This document shows, one piece after another, positions 8,370 through 16,447 of a DNA stretch of 64,000 bases. Source of the DNA: Pacificispira sp033344895 (lineage in GTDB: Bacteria; Pseudomonadota; Alphaproteobacteria; UBA8366; Aestuariispiraceae); the NCBI GenBank assembly GCA_965229685.1, contig OZ245920.1, positions 3,596,001 to 3,660,000 on the forward strand, in the 5' to 3' direction. Positions within the stretch are counted from its first letter, which is position 1, and each line of letters starts with the position of its first letter. The notes beneath the pieces are model-generated. The model saw only the letters and a program-made list of their open reading frames with translations. It had not been told where the DNA came from and ran no database searches. A program made the position numbers and the translations under genes.

Positions 8370-8645
8370 ATGCGTCGCATGATGCTTGTTTCCGCCCTGA
8401 CCATTCTGATGCCACTGTCGGGCAGCCCGGCCCTGGCGCAGGAGGACAAGACGCCCGAAACCCTGGCCCTGGAAGGGCTGGACCGGATGATGCGCGCGCT
8501 GGAACTCTTCGTCGACACGATCCCGCTCTACGAGCCGCCGGAAGTCCTGCCGAACGGCGACATCATCATCCGGCGCATCCCCCCTCAGGACGATCGCAGC
8601 CCGAGACGGGACAAGGAAGAGGATGAAGGCGTCAAGGACATCTGA
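8370..8645 (+). CDS. Small secreted protein with a PPEVLPNGDIIIRR signature
   Basis: A 91-residue protein with a signal peptide (MRRMMLVSALTILMPLSGSPALA, probable cleavage after ALA). The mature part is short and charged and contains YEPPEVLPNGDIIIRR. A near-identical YxPPExLPNGDIIIRR segment ends small secreted proteins of many alphaproteobacteria that databases mislabel as AAA+ ATPases. No ATPase motif exists here. The role is unknown, and a periplasmic location is likely. AAGGAG lies six bases before the ATG. A GntR regulator gene follows 70 bases later in the same direction. Confidence 0.75.
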   Translation: MRRMMLVSALTILMPLSGSPALAQEDKTPETLALEGLDRMMRALELFVDTIPLYEPPEVLPNGDIIIRRIPPQDDRSPRRDKEEDEGVKDI

Positions 8646-8703
8646 CGCCAGACACCCGAATTCCGTCGATTTCTGTTGCTCATGGTCGGTTCGCCGACCA
8701 CAA

Positions 8704-8713
8704 TGTGATCACA
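8704..8713. promoter_or_regulatory. Palindromic operator candidate at the GntR start codon
   Basis: TGTGATCACA is a perfect 10-base palindrome that ends two bases before the ATG of the GntR gene, in the place of a ribosome binding site. GntR/FadR-type regulators commonly bind short palindromes at their own genes, so autorepression by occlusion of promoter or translation start is a reasonable inference. Confidence 0.45.
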
Positions 8714-8715
8714 AA

Positions 8716-9429
8716 ATGAGCAGCCATAACGACCCGACCCCACCCGACGACTCGTCCCCCGCCGGCACCTTGCAGGAGCGGGTCTATCGCGAATTGCGCG
8801 AAGAGATCATGCTGGGCCGTTTCCGCCCCGGCGAGGCGATGACGATCCGCGGTCTGGCGGAAAAACTGGGCACCAGCATGATGCCGGCCCGCGAGGCACT
8901 GCGCCGTCTGGTCGCGGAACGGGCCCTGGACCTTCTGCCCAATCGCCGGATCGCCGTGCCCCACATGACGCCGGAAACGTTCCGGGAACTGACCGAAGCA
9001 CGGGTCGCGCTGGAGGTTCTCGCCGCACGCCGGGCCTTTCCGCAGACCGATGCCGCATTGGCCGACCGTCTGGATGCCATCAATGCCGAACAGGACCACG
9101 CCATCGCCGCCGGCGACTGGGCCGGCTATCAGGAACGCAACCGCGCCTTCCATTTCACGCTGTATGAATGCGCACCCGGTCGGGTGCTGATGCCGCTGAT
9201 CGAAAGTCTCTGGCTTCAGATCGGACCGTTCCTGTACCTGACACGCGAAAGCCTGGGCACGACCTATCTGGAAGACCGGCATGTGGAGGCCATCAGCGCC
9301 ATCCGCGGCCGGGACGAGGACGCATTGGCCCTCGCGGTGGAACAGGACATCCGGGACGGCATGGGCGGCCTGCCGGCACTGTTGATTGAGCGGGAAGCGG
9401 TTTCAGAGGCCGCAAGCGGCGCGCGCTAG
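8716..9429 (+). CDS. GntR family transcriptional regulator (FadR subfamily, FCD domain)
   Basis: A 237-residue GntR-type regulator. The N-terminal winged helix-turn-helix covers about residues 20-85 (VYRELREEIMLGRFRPGEAM, then GTSMMPAREALRRLVAERAL). The C-terminal all-helical FCD ligand domain contains the metal-site residues around ERNRAFHFTLYECA and the final histidine in DRHVEAISAIRGRD. Members sense organic acids and usually repress catabolic genes. The ATG at 8716 is chosen although it lacks a clear Shine-Dalgarno, because a perfect palindrome sits directly upstream and earlier in-frame residues do not resemble the family. The target genes are not evident. The downstream NfeD gene converges with a three-base gap. 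Confidence 0.9.
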   Translation: MSSHNDPTPPDDSSPAGTLQERVYRELREEIMLGRFRPGEAMTIRGLAEKLGTSMMPAREALRRLVAERALDLLPNRRIAVPHMTPETFRELTEARVALEVLAARRAFPQTDAALADRLDAINAEQDHAIAAGDWAGYQERNRAFHFTLYECAPGRVLMPLIESLWLQIGPFLYLTRESLGTTYLEDRHVEAISAIRGRDEDALALAVEQDIRDGMGGLPALLIEREAVSEAASGAR

Positions 9430-9432
9430 GGC

Positions 9433-9744
9433 TCAGTATTCGTTGATGTCGGGTGAGTCGTCCCGGCGCCGCTGAAACAGCTTCCGGATCAGGAACACCG
9501 ACACCACGGACAGGACCGCGAACGCGATCAGCACGTCCTGCCAATCCTCGAGCAGGATCGTGTCACTGAACCAGAAGCGGTTCTCCGCAAACAGCGCCGC
9601 CGACACCAGCGCCGCCGCCACCCCGACCGGCAGGACGAACAGGTTCAGCCCGATCATGATGTCGGCGATGATCAGCACCATCGCCAGGATGATCCAGACC
9701 TCCGGTCGAAACAGCCAGTAGGTAATCGATACGAAGTGATCCAT
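9433..9744 (-). CDS. NfeD family membrane protein
   Basis: A 103-residue membrane protein of the short NfeD type. It has hydrophobic segments at about residues 15-40, 42-60 and 70-88 (DVLIAFAVLSVVSVFLIRKLF) and a charged C-terminal tail. NfeD proteins partner stomatin/slipin-type SPFH proteins in membrane microdomains. The gene starts 13 bases after the slipin gene, on the same strand, so the two form an operon. The usual C-terminal OB-fold is not apparent, so this may be a truncated family form. The ATG at 9744 was chosen because upstream in-frame residues are arginine-rich and overlap the slipin gene. Confidence 0.8.
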   Translation of the reverse strand: MDHFVSITYWLFRPEVWIILAMVLIIADIMIGLNLFVLPVGVAAALVSAALFAENRFWFSDTILLEDWQDVLIAFAVLSVVSVFLIRKLFQRRRDDSPDINEY

Positions 9745-9757
9745 CGGCCTGGCCCGC

Positions 9758-10705
9758 CTAGCCGCTTCGCCGCGATCCGGCCAGCGTCTCCGCCAGCACC
9801 TGAAGCGAGCCGATGGCACCGGTCACATCCGTCGGGACGATGACGGTTTTGGCGTTATCCGCACCGGCAACCGCGGCCAGCGCATCCACCTGGCGTTTCA
9901 TGATCTCGAAATCGATGGCCGGCTGACCGTTCTCGGCAATGGCCTTGGCGATCAGACGGGTCTGTTCGGCATCCGCTTCGGCCGCGACCTTGACCGCATA
10001 GGCATTGGCTTCGGCCTGAACGCGGATCGCCTCTGCATCCTTCTGTGCCTCGTACAGCTTGGCCTCGGCTGCCAGTTCGACCGACCGTTTCTCGCCTTCC
10101 GCCTTCGCAATGGTCGCGCGGCGCTGACGCTCGGCGTTGAGTTGCTGGCGCTGTGCTTCCTTGGTCTGCTCGTCGATGATGACGTCCGTGATCTCGGTCC
10201 GGGTGATCTCGATCCCCCAGACCTCGGCGGCCTGCTGCAGGTTCTTGGCGATCTCCGCGTTCATGGATTCGCGCGACGACTGCAGCTCGTCCAATTCCAG
10301 CTTGCCGGCCGCGGACCGGACGATCGAGGTCGCGGCGGTATAGATCGCCTGATCGATATTGTTGATGCGATAGACGGAGGAAGCGGCATCCAGCACGCGG
10401 TAAAAGACCGTGGCCTCCAGACGGACCTCGACGTTGTCGCGGGTGATGACCGATATCTCGAATTCCGGAAGCTGGCGCTCCAGGATCGAAATGCGGTGCG
10501 CAACCCGATCGAGGAACGGCACGATGAAGTTCAGTCCGGCGCTGAGCGTCTTCGTGTACTTGCCGAACCGTTCAACGACATAAACCCGGCTCTGCGGGAC
10601 CACCTTCACGCCCTGGAAAACCAGGATCAACGCAAACAGCACCAGGATCAGCACGATGGCGCTGGACAGCGATTCCTGGATCAGGCTCGAAATCTCGGGA
10701 CTCAC
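9758..10705 (-). CDS. SPFH/Band 7 protein, slipin/QmcA (stomatin-like 2) type
   Basis: A 315-residue SPFH protein. An N-terminal membrane anchor (about residues 8-32, IVLILVLFALILVFQGVKVV) is followed by the SPFH domain (VPQSRVYVVERFGKYTKTLSAG, RDNVEVRLEATVFYRV). A long alanine/glutamate-rich coiled coil comes next (RRATIAKAEGEKRSVELAAEAKL), then a conserved C-terminal end (NAKTVIVPTDVTGAIGSLQVL). Family members scaffold membrane microdomains and modulate proteases. The GTG at 10705 is preferred to a TTG at 10723 because GGGGGAGG lies eight bases before it. A terminator separates the gene from hflKC upstream, and NfeD follows directly. Confidence 0.92.
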   Translation of the reverse strand: MSPEISSLIQESLSSAIVLILVLFALILVFQGVKVVPQSRVYVVERFGKYTKTLSAGLNFIVPFLDRVAHRISILERQLPEFEISVITRDNVEVRLEATVFYRVLDAASSVYRINNIDQAIYTAATSIVRSAAGKLELDELQSSRESMNAEIAKNLQQAAEVWGIEITRTEITDVIIDEQTKEAQRQQLNAERQRRATIAKAEGEKRSVELAAEAKLYEAQKDAEAIRVQAEANAYAVKVAAEADAEQTRLIAKAIAENGQPAIDFEIMKRQVDALAAVAGADNAKTVIVPTDVTGAIGSLQVLAETLAGSRRSG

Positions 10706-10774
10706 GGGTCTTTCCTCCCCCAATCGAAAGCGCCTTCTTCATACACGTATTGGCGTTGCGGGGGGGAAACAAAA

Positions 10775-10807
10775 ACGGCCCCGGAGGGTATCCGGGGCCG
10801 TCTTTTT
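10775..10807 (-). terminator. Rho-independent terminator after hflC
   Basis: A perfect 10-base-pair stem (ACGGCCCCGG at 10775-10784 with CCGGGGCCGT at 10792-10801) closes a 7-base loop. The minus-strand product continues into a GTTTTTGTTT tract, as expected for termination of hflKC transcripts. The plus strand also has CTTTTT after the stem, so the hairpin could act in both directions. Its place between hflC and the slipin gene shows these are separate transcription units. Confidence 0.88.
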
Positions 10808-10827
10808 CGTACTTCTGAAAACCGGAC

Positions 10828-11709
10828 TTACTGCGATTCCGGCGCTGCGCCGGTTTCGTCCCGGAAGAACCGGAAGAAATCGCTGTCCGGCGGGCCGACA
10901 TAGGTCGTCGTATCCCCGGAAAGCCCCTTCTGCATGGCTTGCATCGAACGCCAGAAATCAAAGAATTCGACGTTCTTGCCGTAGGCCTGGTTATAAAGGG
11001 CCTGCGCTTCTGCGTCGCCCTGACCGCGCAGGATCTCGGCCTCGCGCTCCGCTTCGGCAACGATAACACGCTTGCGCTTATCGGCCTCTGCACGGATGCG
11101 TTTGGACTCCTTGTCACCCTCAGCGCGGACAAGCCGGGCTTCCTGCTCTCGTTGGGTGCTCATACGATCGAAGATTGCCTTGCTGTTCTCAGCCGGGAGG
11201 TCGATACGCTTAATGCGGACATCGACGACCTCCACCCCGAAATCCTTCGCCTCGTCTGCAACGATTCGGGTGAACTCGCTCATCAGTCGGGCTCGTTCCG
11301 GCGTCAGGACCACGGAAAGTTCGACTTCACCCAGAACCCGACGCAGGGCCGAGTTGATGAGCGCATCGAACCGCTGCTCCATGTTAAATTCGGTCCCGAC
11401 CGTGGTGTAGAAATCCAACTGATCGACGATCCGGTACCGTGCGAAGGCGTTGACGACCAACTGCTTCTGGTCCGCCGTCGGAATCTCCTGAACCGTCGCG
11501 TCATAATCCAGCACGCGCTTGTCGAAGAAGCGGGCCGTATCGATGAACGGCAGCTTGAAGTTCAGGCCGGGTTCGGTGATCGAGCGTTGCACCTCACCAA
11601 AACGCAGCACCAGTACCTGTTCCGTCTCGCGAACGGTGAACGCGGCGCTGGCCGTGACGATCAGGCCGATGACGACGATGACGAGGACTGCGATACCTTT
11701 CTTGTTCAT
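10828..11709 (-). CDS. hflC: Protease modulator HflC
   Basis: A 293-residue SPFH protein. It forms the HflKC complex that surrounds and regulates the FtsH protease in the inner membrane. An N-terminal signal anchor (IAVLVIVVIGLIVTASAAFTV) is followed by VRETEQVLVLRFGEVQRSITEPGL, the SPFH domain, the conserved VDVRIKRIDLP and a helical region with RAEADKRKRVIVAEAEREAE. The end (about residues 250-293) is acidic and proline-poor, as usual. The start codon overlaps the hflK stop by four bases (ATGA), so translation is coupled. In many alphaproteobacteria a Do/DegP protease gene follows hflC; here a terminator follows instead. Confidence 0.96.
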   Translation of the reverse strand: MNKKGIAVLVIVVIGLIVTASAAFTVRETEQVLVLRFGEVQRSITEPGLNFKLPFIDTARFFDKRVLDYDATVQEIPTADQKQLVVNAFARYRIVDQLDFYTTVGTEFNMEQRFDALINSALRRVLGEVELSVVLTPERARLMSEFTRIVADEAKDFGVEVVDVRIKRIDLPAENSKAIFDRMSTQREQEARLVRAEGDKESKRIRAEADKRKRVIVAEAEREAEILRGQGDAEAQALYNQAYGKNVEFFDFWRSMQAMQKGLSGDTTTYVGPPDSDFFRFFRDETGAAPESQ

Positions 11710-12860
11710 TGGCTCGCCCCCCGGTTCTGGGACTGCTGGTTCGTCAGCCGGTCAAGCGGCAGATAAGGCAGCACGCCACTCCCCCCGCCTTCGCCACTAT
11801 TCTGAATCAGAACCTTGTTCATGCGCTCCAGGATTTCCTCCATGGTCTGCAGATAGATCCGGCGTTTGGTGATGTCCGGCGCCTGTTCGAACTCCGTCAG
11901 AATCGACAGGAAACGCTGCGAATCCCCCTGCGCCTGATTGACCCGCTCCTCCTTGTAAGCTTCGGCAGCACGCAGGATACGTTGGGCCTCACCTTCGGCG
12001 GTCTGGGTCACTTCATTGAAATAGGCCGTTGCCTGGTTGATCATCCGTTCGCGGTCGGCATTTGCGGCCTGCACGTCACGGAAGGCGCCGATCACTTCAC
12101 CCGGCGGCTCCACACTCTGCGGATTGACCTGGGTGATCTCGATACCGGCCTGATAGCTGTCCAGAATTTCCTGAATCCGTTTCTGGGCATCCAATCCGAC
12201 CGCATTCCGACCTCGGGTACGGATGTATTCGAACCCACTCTTACCCACGATTTCGCGCATTGCAGCCTCGGCGGCATTGCGAACGCTCTCCTGGGGATTG
12301 CGGACGTTGAAGAGGAAATCTTCCGCCTTCTTGATTTTCCAGAAAACCGAGAACTGTACGGCGACGATGTTCTCGTCCCCCGTCAGCATCAGGCTTTCCT
12401 CATCAATCACGCGTTTATTGCCGTTGCTAAGGTTCTGGAACCCGATGTTGACCTGGTTGATCGCGGTCACATTGGGCAGCAGGACTTCACCGATCGGGGC
12501 CGGGAAGTTATAATTCAGGCCAGGCTCGGTTGTCGCGACGAGCTTGCCAAAGACAAGTTCCGCGCCGCGCTGTTGCGGCTCCACGCGGTAAAAGCCGGTC
12601 GCCAGCCAGCCCAGAACGACCAGCAGGATCAGGGCAACTATGCCCTTGCCGCCCAGACCTCCAGGCATCATGGATTTCAGTTTCTCCTGGCCGCGCCGGA
12701 CCATTTCCTCGACGTCGGGCGGTTGCCCGCCCGGTCCGCGGCCACCGCCGCCGCCCCCGGGGCGCCCCCAGGGACTGTTCGGCCCACCGCCACCATTGCC
12801 GCGATTGCCGCCGCCACCCGAGCTACCCCAGGGGCCGCCGCTGTTATTTTCCCATGGCAT
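11706..12860 (-). CDS. hflK: FtsH protease activity modulator HflK
   Basis: A 384-residue SPFH protein, partner of HflC in the periplasm-facing cage that regulates FtsH. The N-terminal 45 residues are a glycine/asparagine-rich cytoplasmic tail (GGGGNRGNGGGGPNSPWGR) typical of HflK. A transmembrane helix follows at about residues 73-89 (GIVALILLVVLGWLATG), then the SPFH domain with VEPQQRGAELVFGK, VDVRIK-like VNPQSVEPPGEVIGAFRDV, and a coiled coil. The gene is first in a two-gene operon with hflC. It is divergent from apbC across 312 bases that should hold both promoters. Confidence 0.96.
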   Translation of the reverse strand: MPWENNSGGPWGSSGGGGNRGNGGGGPNSPWGRPGGGGGGRGPGGQPPDVEEMVRRGQEKLKSMMPGGLGGKGIVALILLVVLGWLATGFYRVEPQQRGAELVFGKLVATTEPGLNYNFPAPIGEVLLPNVTAINQVNIGFQNLSNGNKRVIDEESLMLTGDENIVAVQFSVFWKIKKAEDFLFNVRNPQESVRNAAEAAMREIVGKSGFEYIRTRGRNAVGLDAQKRIQEILDSYQAGIEITQVNPQSVEPPGEVIGAFRDVQAANADRERMINQATAYFNEVTQTAEGEAQRILRAAEAYKEERVNQAQGDSQRFLSILTEFEQAPDITKRRIYLQTMEEILERMNKVLIQNSGEGGGSGVLPYLPLDRLTNQQSQNRGASQ

Positions 12861-13172
12861 CTCGTTCTATCCGTCCGCCGTTGTTGTGCTGATGCGTTCA
12901 GGCACCCTGCCCGACCGTTGTCACGTTCCGTGCCCGGTCAGGACGCGCCGGGTGCGTTCCGGAATCCCCGTTTCGACCCGGTTCGCGGCGCATAACACTC
13001 GATTTTACCGGTGCAAACAACCCGTGCGTCAAGCCCGGTCCGGATTTCAGGGCTTTGCGCCGCCTCCCCGCTTCATATATGTAGCCGAAAGGCAATCGCC
13101 AGCGTCGCCCCCCGAGAATGCGGCGCTTTGTCCAACTATTTCGACCGACCGTTCGCAGGAGGACCCGCATCC
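12861..13172. other. Intergenic region between hflK and apbC (divergent promoters)
   Basis: These 312 bases separate two divergently transcribed genes and must hold both promoters. An AT-richer patch near 12995-13020 (ATAACACTCGATTTTACC) and another near 13075-13085 (CATATATG) are the best promoter candidates. The apbC ribosome binding site AGGAGG is at 13157-13162. No gene, RNA or strong hairpin was recognised. Confidence 0.4.
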
Positions 13173-14270
13173 ATGGCCGACATCACCGAAGACAGCGTCC
13201 GCAAGGCATTGGGCGGCGTACGGGCGCCAGGCGGCAGCGACGTGGTGAGCGCGGGGCTGATCGCGGGGATCGTGGTCAAGGACCGAATGGTTCAGGTGAC
13301 GCTGGAAATTGACGATCCGGCGAAGGCCGAAAGCTACGAACCGGTGCGTCGGGATGTCGAAAAGGTCGTCGGCGCGATGTCCGGGGTTCTGAACGCAACC
13401 GCCATCCTTACGGCGGAGGCGCCGAAAGGCGGTGGCGCCCAGAAGCCCGCCGCCCCTGCAAAGAAGAAGGGTTCGGACCAGATTCGCCAGATCGTCGCCG
13501 TGGCCAGCGGCAAGGGCGGCGTCGGCAAGTCCACGACGGCGGTCAACATCGCATTGGCGCTGAAACGGCTCGGCCTGTCAGTCGGGATGCTTGACGCCGA
13601 CATCTATGGACCGTCACAGCCCCGCATGCTGGGAATTTCCGGCAGCCGCCCGAATTCGCCGGACGGCAAGACGTTGGAGCCGCTGGAAAGTTTCGGCATC
13701 AAGGTCATGTCCATCGGATTCCTGGTTGCCGAGGACCAGCCGGTAGTCTGGCGCGGCCCGATGGTCATGGGCGCCCTGCAGCAGATGCTGGACGATGTCG
13801 CCTGGGGCGAGCTGGACGTTCTGATCGTCGACATGCCGCCCGGCACGGGCGACGCGCAGCTGACCATGTCGCAGAACGTGCCGCTCGCCGGGGCGGTGAT
13901 TGTCTCCACCCCGCAGGACATCGCGCTGCTGGACGCCCGCAAGGGTCTGAACATGTTCCGCAAGGTCGATGTCCCGGTGTTGGGTATCATCGAGAACATG
14001 TCGATGTATGTCTGCCCGAAATGCGGCCATGAAGCCCATATTTTCGGGCATGGTGGGGCGAAGATGGAAGCCGAGAAGCTGGGCGCCCCGTTCCTGGGCG
14101 AAATCCCGCTGGAGATCGAAATTCGCGAAACCGCCGATGGCGGGAACCCGATCGTCGTGTCCAAGCCTGACAGCCCGCACGCAGCGGCTTACATGGCGGT
14201 CGCGGAGAAGGTTCGGGACGCCTTGGGGGCCGGCGGCGGGCGCGCGGCCCCGCGCTTCGTGACGGAATAG
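13173..14270 (+). CDS. apbC: Iron-sulfur cluster carrier ATPase ApbC/Mrp
   Basis: A 365-residue Mrp/NBP35-type P-loop ATPase that binds and transfers [4Fe-4S] clusters. An N-terminal MIP18-like (DUF59) domain spans about residues 5-85. A linker (KPAAPAKKK) leads to the deviant Walker A motif VASGKGGVGKST (residues 110-121), and the Walker B region reads LIVDMPPGTGDAQL. The cluster-binding pair is C281 and C284 in YVCPKCGHE. The ATG at 13173 follows AGGAGG. An upstream in-frame extension is rejected because it lacks family similarity. The CAP-domain gene starts 15 bases after the stop. Confidence 0.96.
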   Translation: MADITEDSVRKALGGVRAPGGSDVVSAGLIAGIVVKDRMVQVTLEIDDPAKAESYEPVRRDVEKVVGAMSGVLNATAILTAEAPKGGGAQKPAAPAKKKGSDQIRQIVAVASGKGGVGKSTTAVNIALALKRLGLSVGMLDADIYGPSQPRMLGISGSRPNSPDGKTLEPLESFGIKVMSIGFLVAEDQPVVWRGPMVMGALQQMLDDVAWGELDVLIVDMPPGTGDAQLTMSQNVPLAGAVIVSTPQDIALLDARKGLNMFRKVDVPVLGIIENMSMYVCPKCGHEAHIFGHGGAKMEAEKLGAPFLGEIPLEIEIRETADGGNPIVVSKPDSPHAAAYMAVAEKVRDALGAGGGRAAPRFVTE

Positions 14271-14284
14271 GGCGGTCCGGTTCC

Positions 14285-15208
14285 GTGCGGTGGAGCCGCG
14301 GATCGGCATGGAGACGGGCCCTCGGGTGCTTGGTACTGGGTGCCACCGTTCTCATCGGCGACCCGACCGCCCACGCGCAAGCGGCCGACAAGCGGGAAGA
14401 GACGGAGTCCCGCCTCATCCAGCTGATCAACGCCGCCCGTACCGAACGCAGCCTGCCGCGCCTGAACTATGAACCGCGCCTGACCCAGATCGCCCGTCAG
14501 CTGACGCTGTCGATCTATGCCGGACAACGCCTCAACGCCCTGTCCGACGGGCTGGAACAGCTGCTGCAGGACAAAGGCTATCCCCATATCCAGTTCGGCG
14601 GCCGCTACGCGACGACCGAAGGGGCCGTCGGCGACATGCTGAACGAATGGCTGCGGGAAGGCGGACCGGACAGCATCCTGGTCAATCCGAACGTCCAGGA
14701 AATCGGCGTTGCCTATCTGAACAGCGACGGTTCGCTGGTGCCGAATATTCCAACCAACATCTGGGCCGTCGTCATCGCCGAACCGGCCCGCCCGGCAGAA
14801 GGCGACTGGCGTCGTCGGGTTCTGCAGCTGGTCAATCAGTTTCGTGCCGCCAACGGCCTCCCCGCGCTGAAGCCAAACGCCTTCCTGGACCGGGCGGCAA
14901 TGGCACATTCCCGCGACATGCTGGCCCGTGATTTCTTCAGCCATATCAATCCCGACGGCGTGGGGCCCGGCGAACGGGCCCGGGCCGCCGGCTACAGGTG
15001 GACCCGAATCCTGGAAAACATCGCCGTCGGTCAACGCACCCCCCGGGAGGTGGTCAACGCCTGGGTCGCGTCGAAGGACGGTCACCGCGAAGCGATGCTG
15101 GACCCGGCAGTCACCGAGCTGGGTGTCGGATACATTTTCGCGCCCTTCGATCCGGGACGAATTTCATCCCTTCACTATTGGTCGATCAGCCTCGGCAGGC
15201 CCGAATAG
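14285..15208 (+). CDS. Secreted protein with two tandem CAP/SCP-like domains
   Basis: A 307-residue exported protein. Its signal peptide ends near AHA-QA (residues 29-33). The second half (about 175-307) is a canonical CAP domain: RRVLQLVNQFRAANGLPALK, the putative metal/catalytic residues H208 (AMAHSRD), E244 (ILENIA) and H267 (DGHREAML), and the closing HYWSISLGR. The first half (about 42-167) starts similarly (RLIQLINAARTERSLPRLNY) and has the GVAYL strand, but lacks all of these residues, so it is a degenerate CAP repeat. The GTG at 14285 gives a normal signal peptide. The function is unknown; bacterial CAP proteins are generally extracytoplasmic. Confidence 0.85.
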   Translation: MRWSRGSAWRRALGCLVLGATVLIGDPTAHAQAADKREETESRLIQLINAARTERSLPRLNYEPRLTQIARQLTLSIYAGQRLNALSDGLEQLLQDKGYPHIQFGGRYATTEGAVGDMLNEWLREGGPDSILVNPNVQEIGVAYLNSDGSLVPNIPTNIWAVVIAEPARPAEGDWRRRVLQLVNQFRAANGLPALKPNAFLDRAAMAHSRDMLARDFFSHINPDGVGPGERARAAGYRWTRILENIAVGQRTPREVVNAWVASKDGHREAMLDPAVTELGVGYIFAPFDPGRISSLHYWSISLGRPE

Positions 15209-15252
15209 CCGTGCTAACCTCGCGCCCGATCACGGCACAGGAGGCATGGTTC

Positions 15253-15681
15253 ATGCGATTTCCCGCTCTCGCTGCCGCCGCTGCGGCGCTCTTGACCCTC
15301 GTCAACCCGATGCAGGCCGGCGCGGAAGCCCCGCCGCCTGGGGCCAAGGTTTTCTTCGCCAATCTGAAGGATGGCGACACCGTCAAAAGCCCCTTCCTGA
15401 TCCAGTTCGGAGCGGAGGGGGTCAAGGTGGTCAAGGCAGGCATCAATCTGCCGGGAGCCGGTCATCATCATCTGCTGATCGACCGGGAATTGACCGACGA
15501 CGACAAGGGCTTCGCCATCCCCGCCGATGACAATCACCGCCATTTCGGCGGCGCGCAGACCGAGGTGGAGCTTTCCCTTCCGCCGGGTCAGTATACGCTG
15601 CAGCTTGTGTTCGGTAACGGCGACCATGTGCCGTACGACCCGATGCTGGCCTCCGAGAGAATCACCATCACCGTCGAGTAA
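15253..15681 (+). CDS. DUF4399 domain-containing exported protein
   Basis: A 142-residue protein with a signal peptide (RFPALAAAAAALLTLVNPMQAGA). Nearly all of the mature part is a DUF4399 domain: AKVFFANLKDGDTVKSPF, the histidine-rich INLPGAGHHHLLID, and YTLQLVFGNGDHVPYDP. The three adjacent histidines suggest metal binding, but no activity is established for the family. AGGAGG lies eight bases before the ATG at 15253; longer in-frame extensions lie inside the CAP gene in another frame. An aldolase gene follows after 13 bases in the same direction. Confidence 0.85.
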   Translation: MRFPALAAAAAALLTLVNPMQAGAEAPPPGAKVFFANLKDGDTVKSPFLIQFGAEGVKVVKAGINLPGAGHHHLLIDRELTDDDKGFAIPADDNHRHFGGAQTEVELSLPPGQYTLQLVFGNGDHVPYDPMLASERITITVE

Positions 15682-15694
15682 AAGGTATCCATCC

Positions 15695-16447
15695 ATGAGC
15701 GCGATCCAGACACTGCGCGACGGCGGATTCGCCGTCGGCACCATGATCATGACCGACAGCATGCTTTCCGCTGAAATCGCCGCCCGGTCCGGCTTCGATT
15801 TCCTGTGTCTCGACCGCCAGCACGGCCTGATCGATGACGCCCTGTTGTGGCGTCAGATCGCCGCCATCGGCGCCATCGGAAAGGCATCCCCCTGGGTCCG
15901 CGTGCCCTGGAACACCGCCGCCGATGCCATGCGCGCCCTGGACGGCGGCGCGACCGGCATCATCGCGCCGATGATCAACAATCGCGAAGAGGCCGAAGCG
16001 TTGGTTCGGGCCTGCCGCTATCCCCCGGCAGGCGAGCGCAGTTGGGGCCCGGTGCGCGCCGGCCTGGACGATGCCTTCGGCTATACGGAACAGGCAAACC
16101 CGTCGACCTTTGTCGCTGCGATGATCGAAACGAAGGACGGCTACGAGAATCTCGAGGATATCGCCGCGACGGAACATCTGGACGCGCTGTTTGTCGGCCC
16201 GAACGATCTGAGCCTCGCCCTCGGGCACTGGCAACCTGCCATGCCCACGGATGACGGGGTTGTCGCGGCGCTGAAACGCATAGCTGACGTCGCGGCCGCA
16301 AACGGCAAGATCGCCGGCATTCATTGCTCGGATGCGGCCATGGCGCGGACCATGCGGGAGTGGGGATATCGGTTCGTCACCATTGCCGCCGACATCGCTT
16401 TCCTGCGGCAGGCCGCCTCAGCGACGGTTGACGACGCCCGCAAATGA
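15695..16447 (+). CDS. HpcH/HpaI family aldolase
   Basis: A 250-residue class II pyruvate-type aldolase of the HpcH/HpaI family, which splits 4-hydroxy-2-oxo acids into pyruvate and an aldehyde using a divalent metal. The barrel shows LCLDRQHGLIDD (base histidine), WVRVPWN (carboxylate-binding arginine), FVAAMIETKDGYENL (metal glutamate) and DALFVGPNDLSLALG (metal aspartate region). The usual length is 250-270 residues. The true substrate is unknown; no other catabolic gene is adjacent. The ATG at 15695 matches the family N-terminus. The stop overlaps the start of the following PqiA-like gene by four bases. Confidence 0.9.
   Translation: MSAIQTLRDGGFAVGTMIMTDSMLSAEIAARSGFDFLCLDRQHGLIDDALLWRQIAAIGAIGKASPWVRVPWNTAADAMRALDGGATGIIAPMINNREEAEALVRACRYPPAGERSWGPVRAGLDDAFGYTEQANPSTFVAAMIETKDGYENLEDIAATEHLDALFVGPNDLSLALGHWQPAMPTDDGVVAALKRIADVAAANGKIAGIHCSDAAMARTMREWGYRFVTIAADIAFLRQAASATVDDARK

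Noticed and set aside
6475..8382. Long plus-strand open frame opposite lpdA
   Set aside because: It is antisense to a clear dihydrolipoyl dehydrogenase, its residues resemble no family and it arises from high-GC codon bias.
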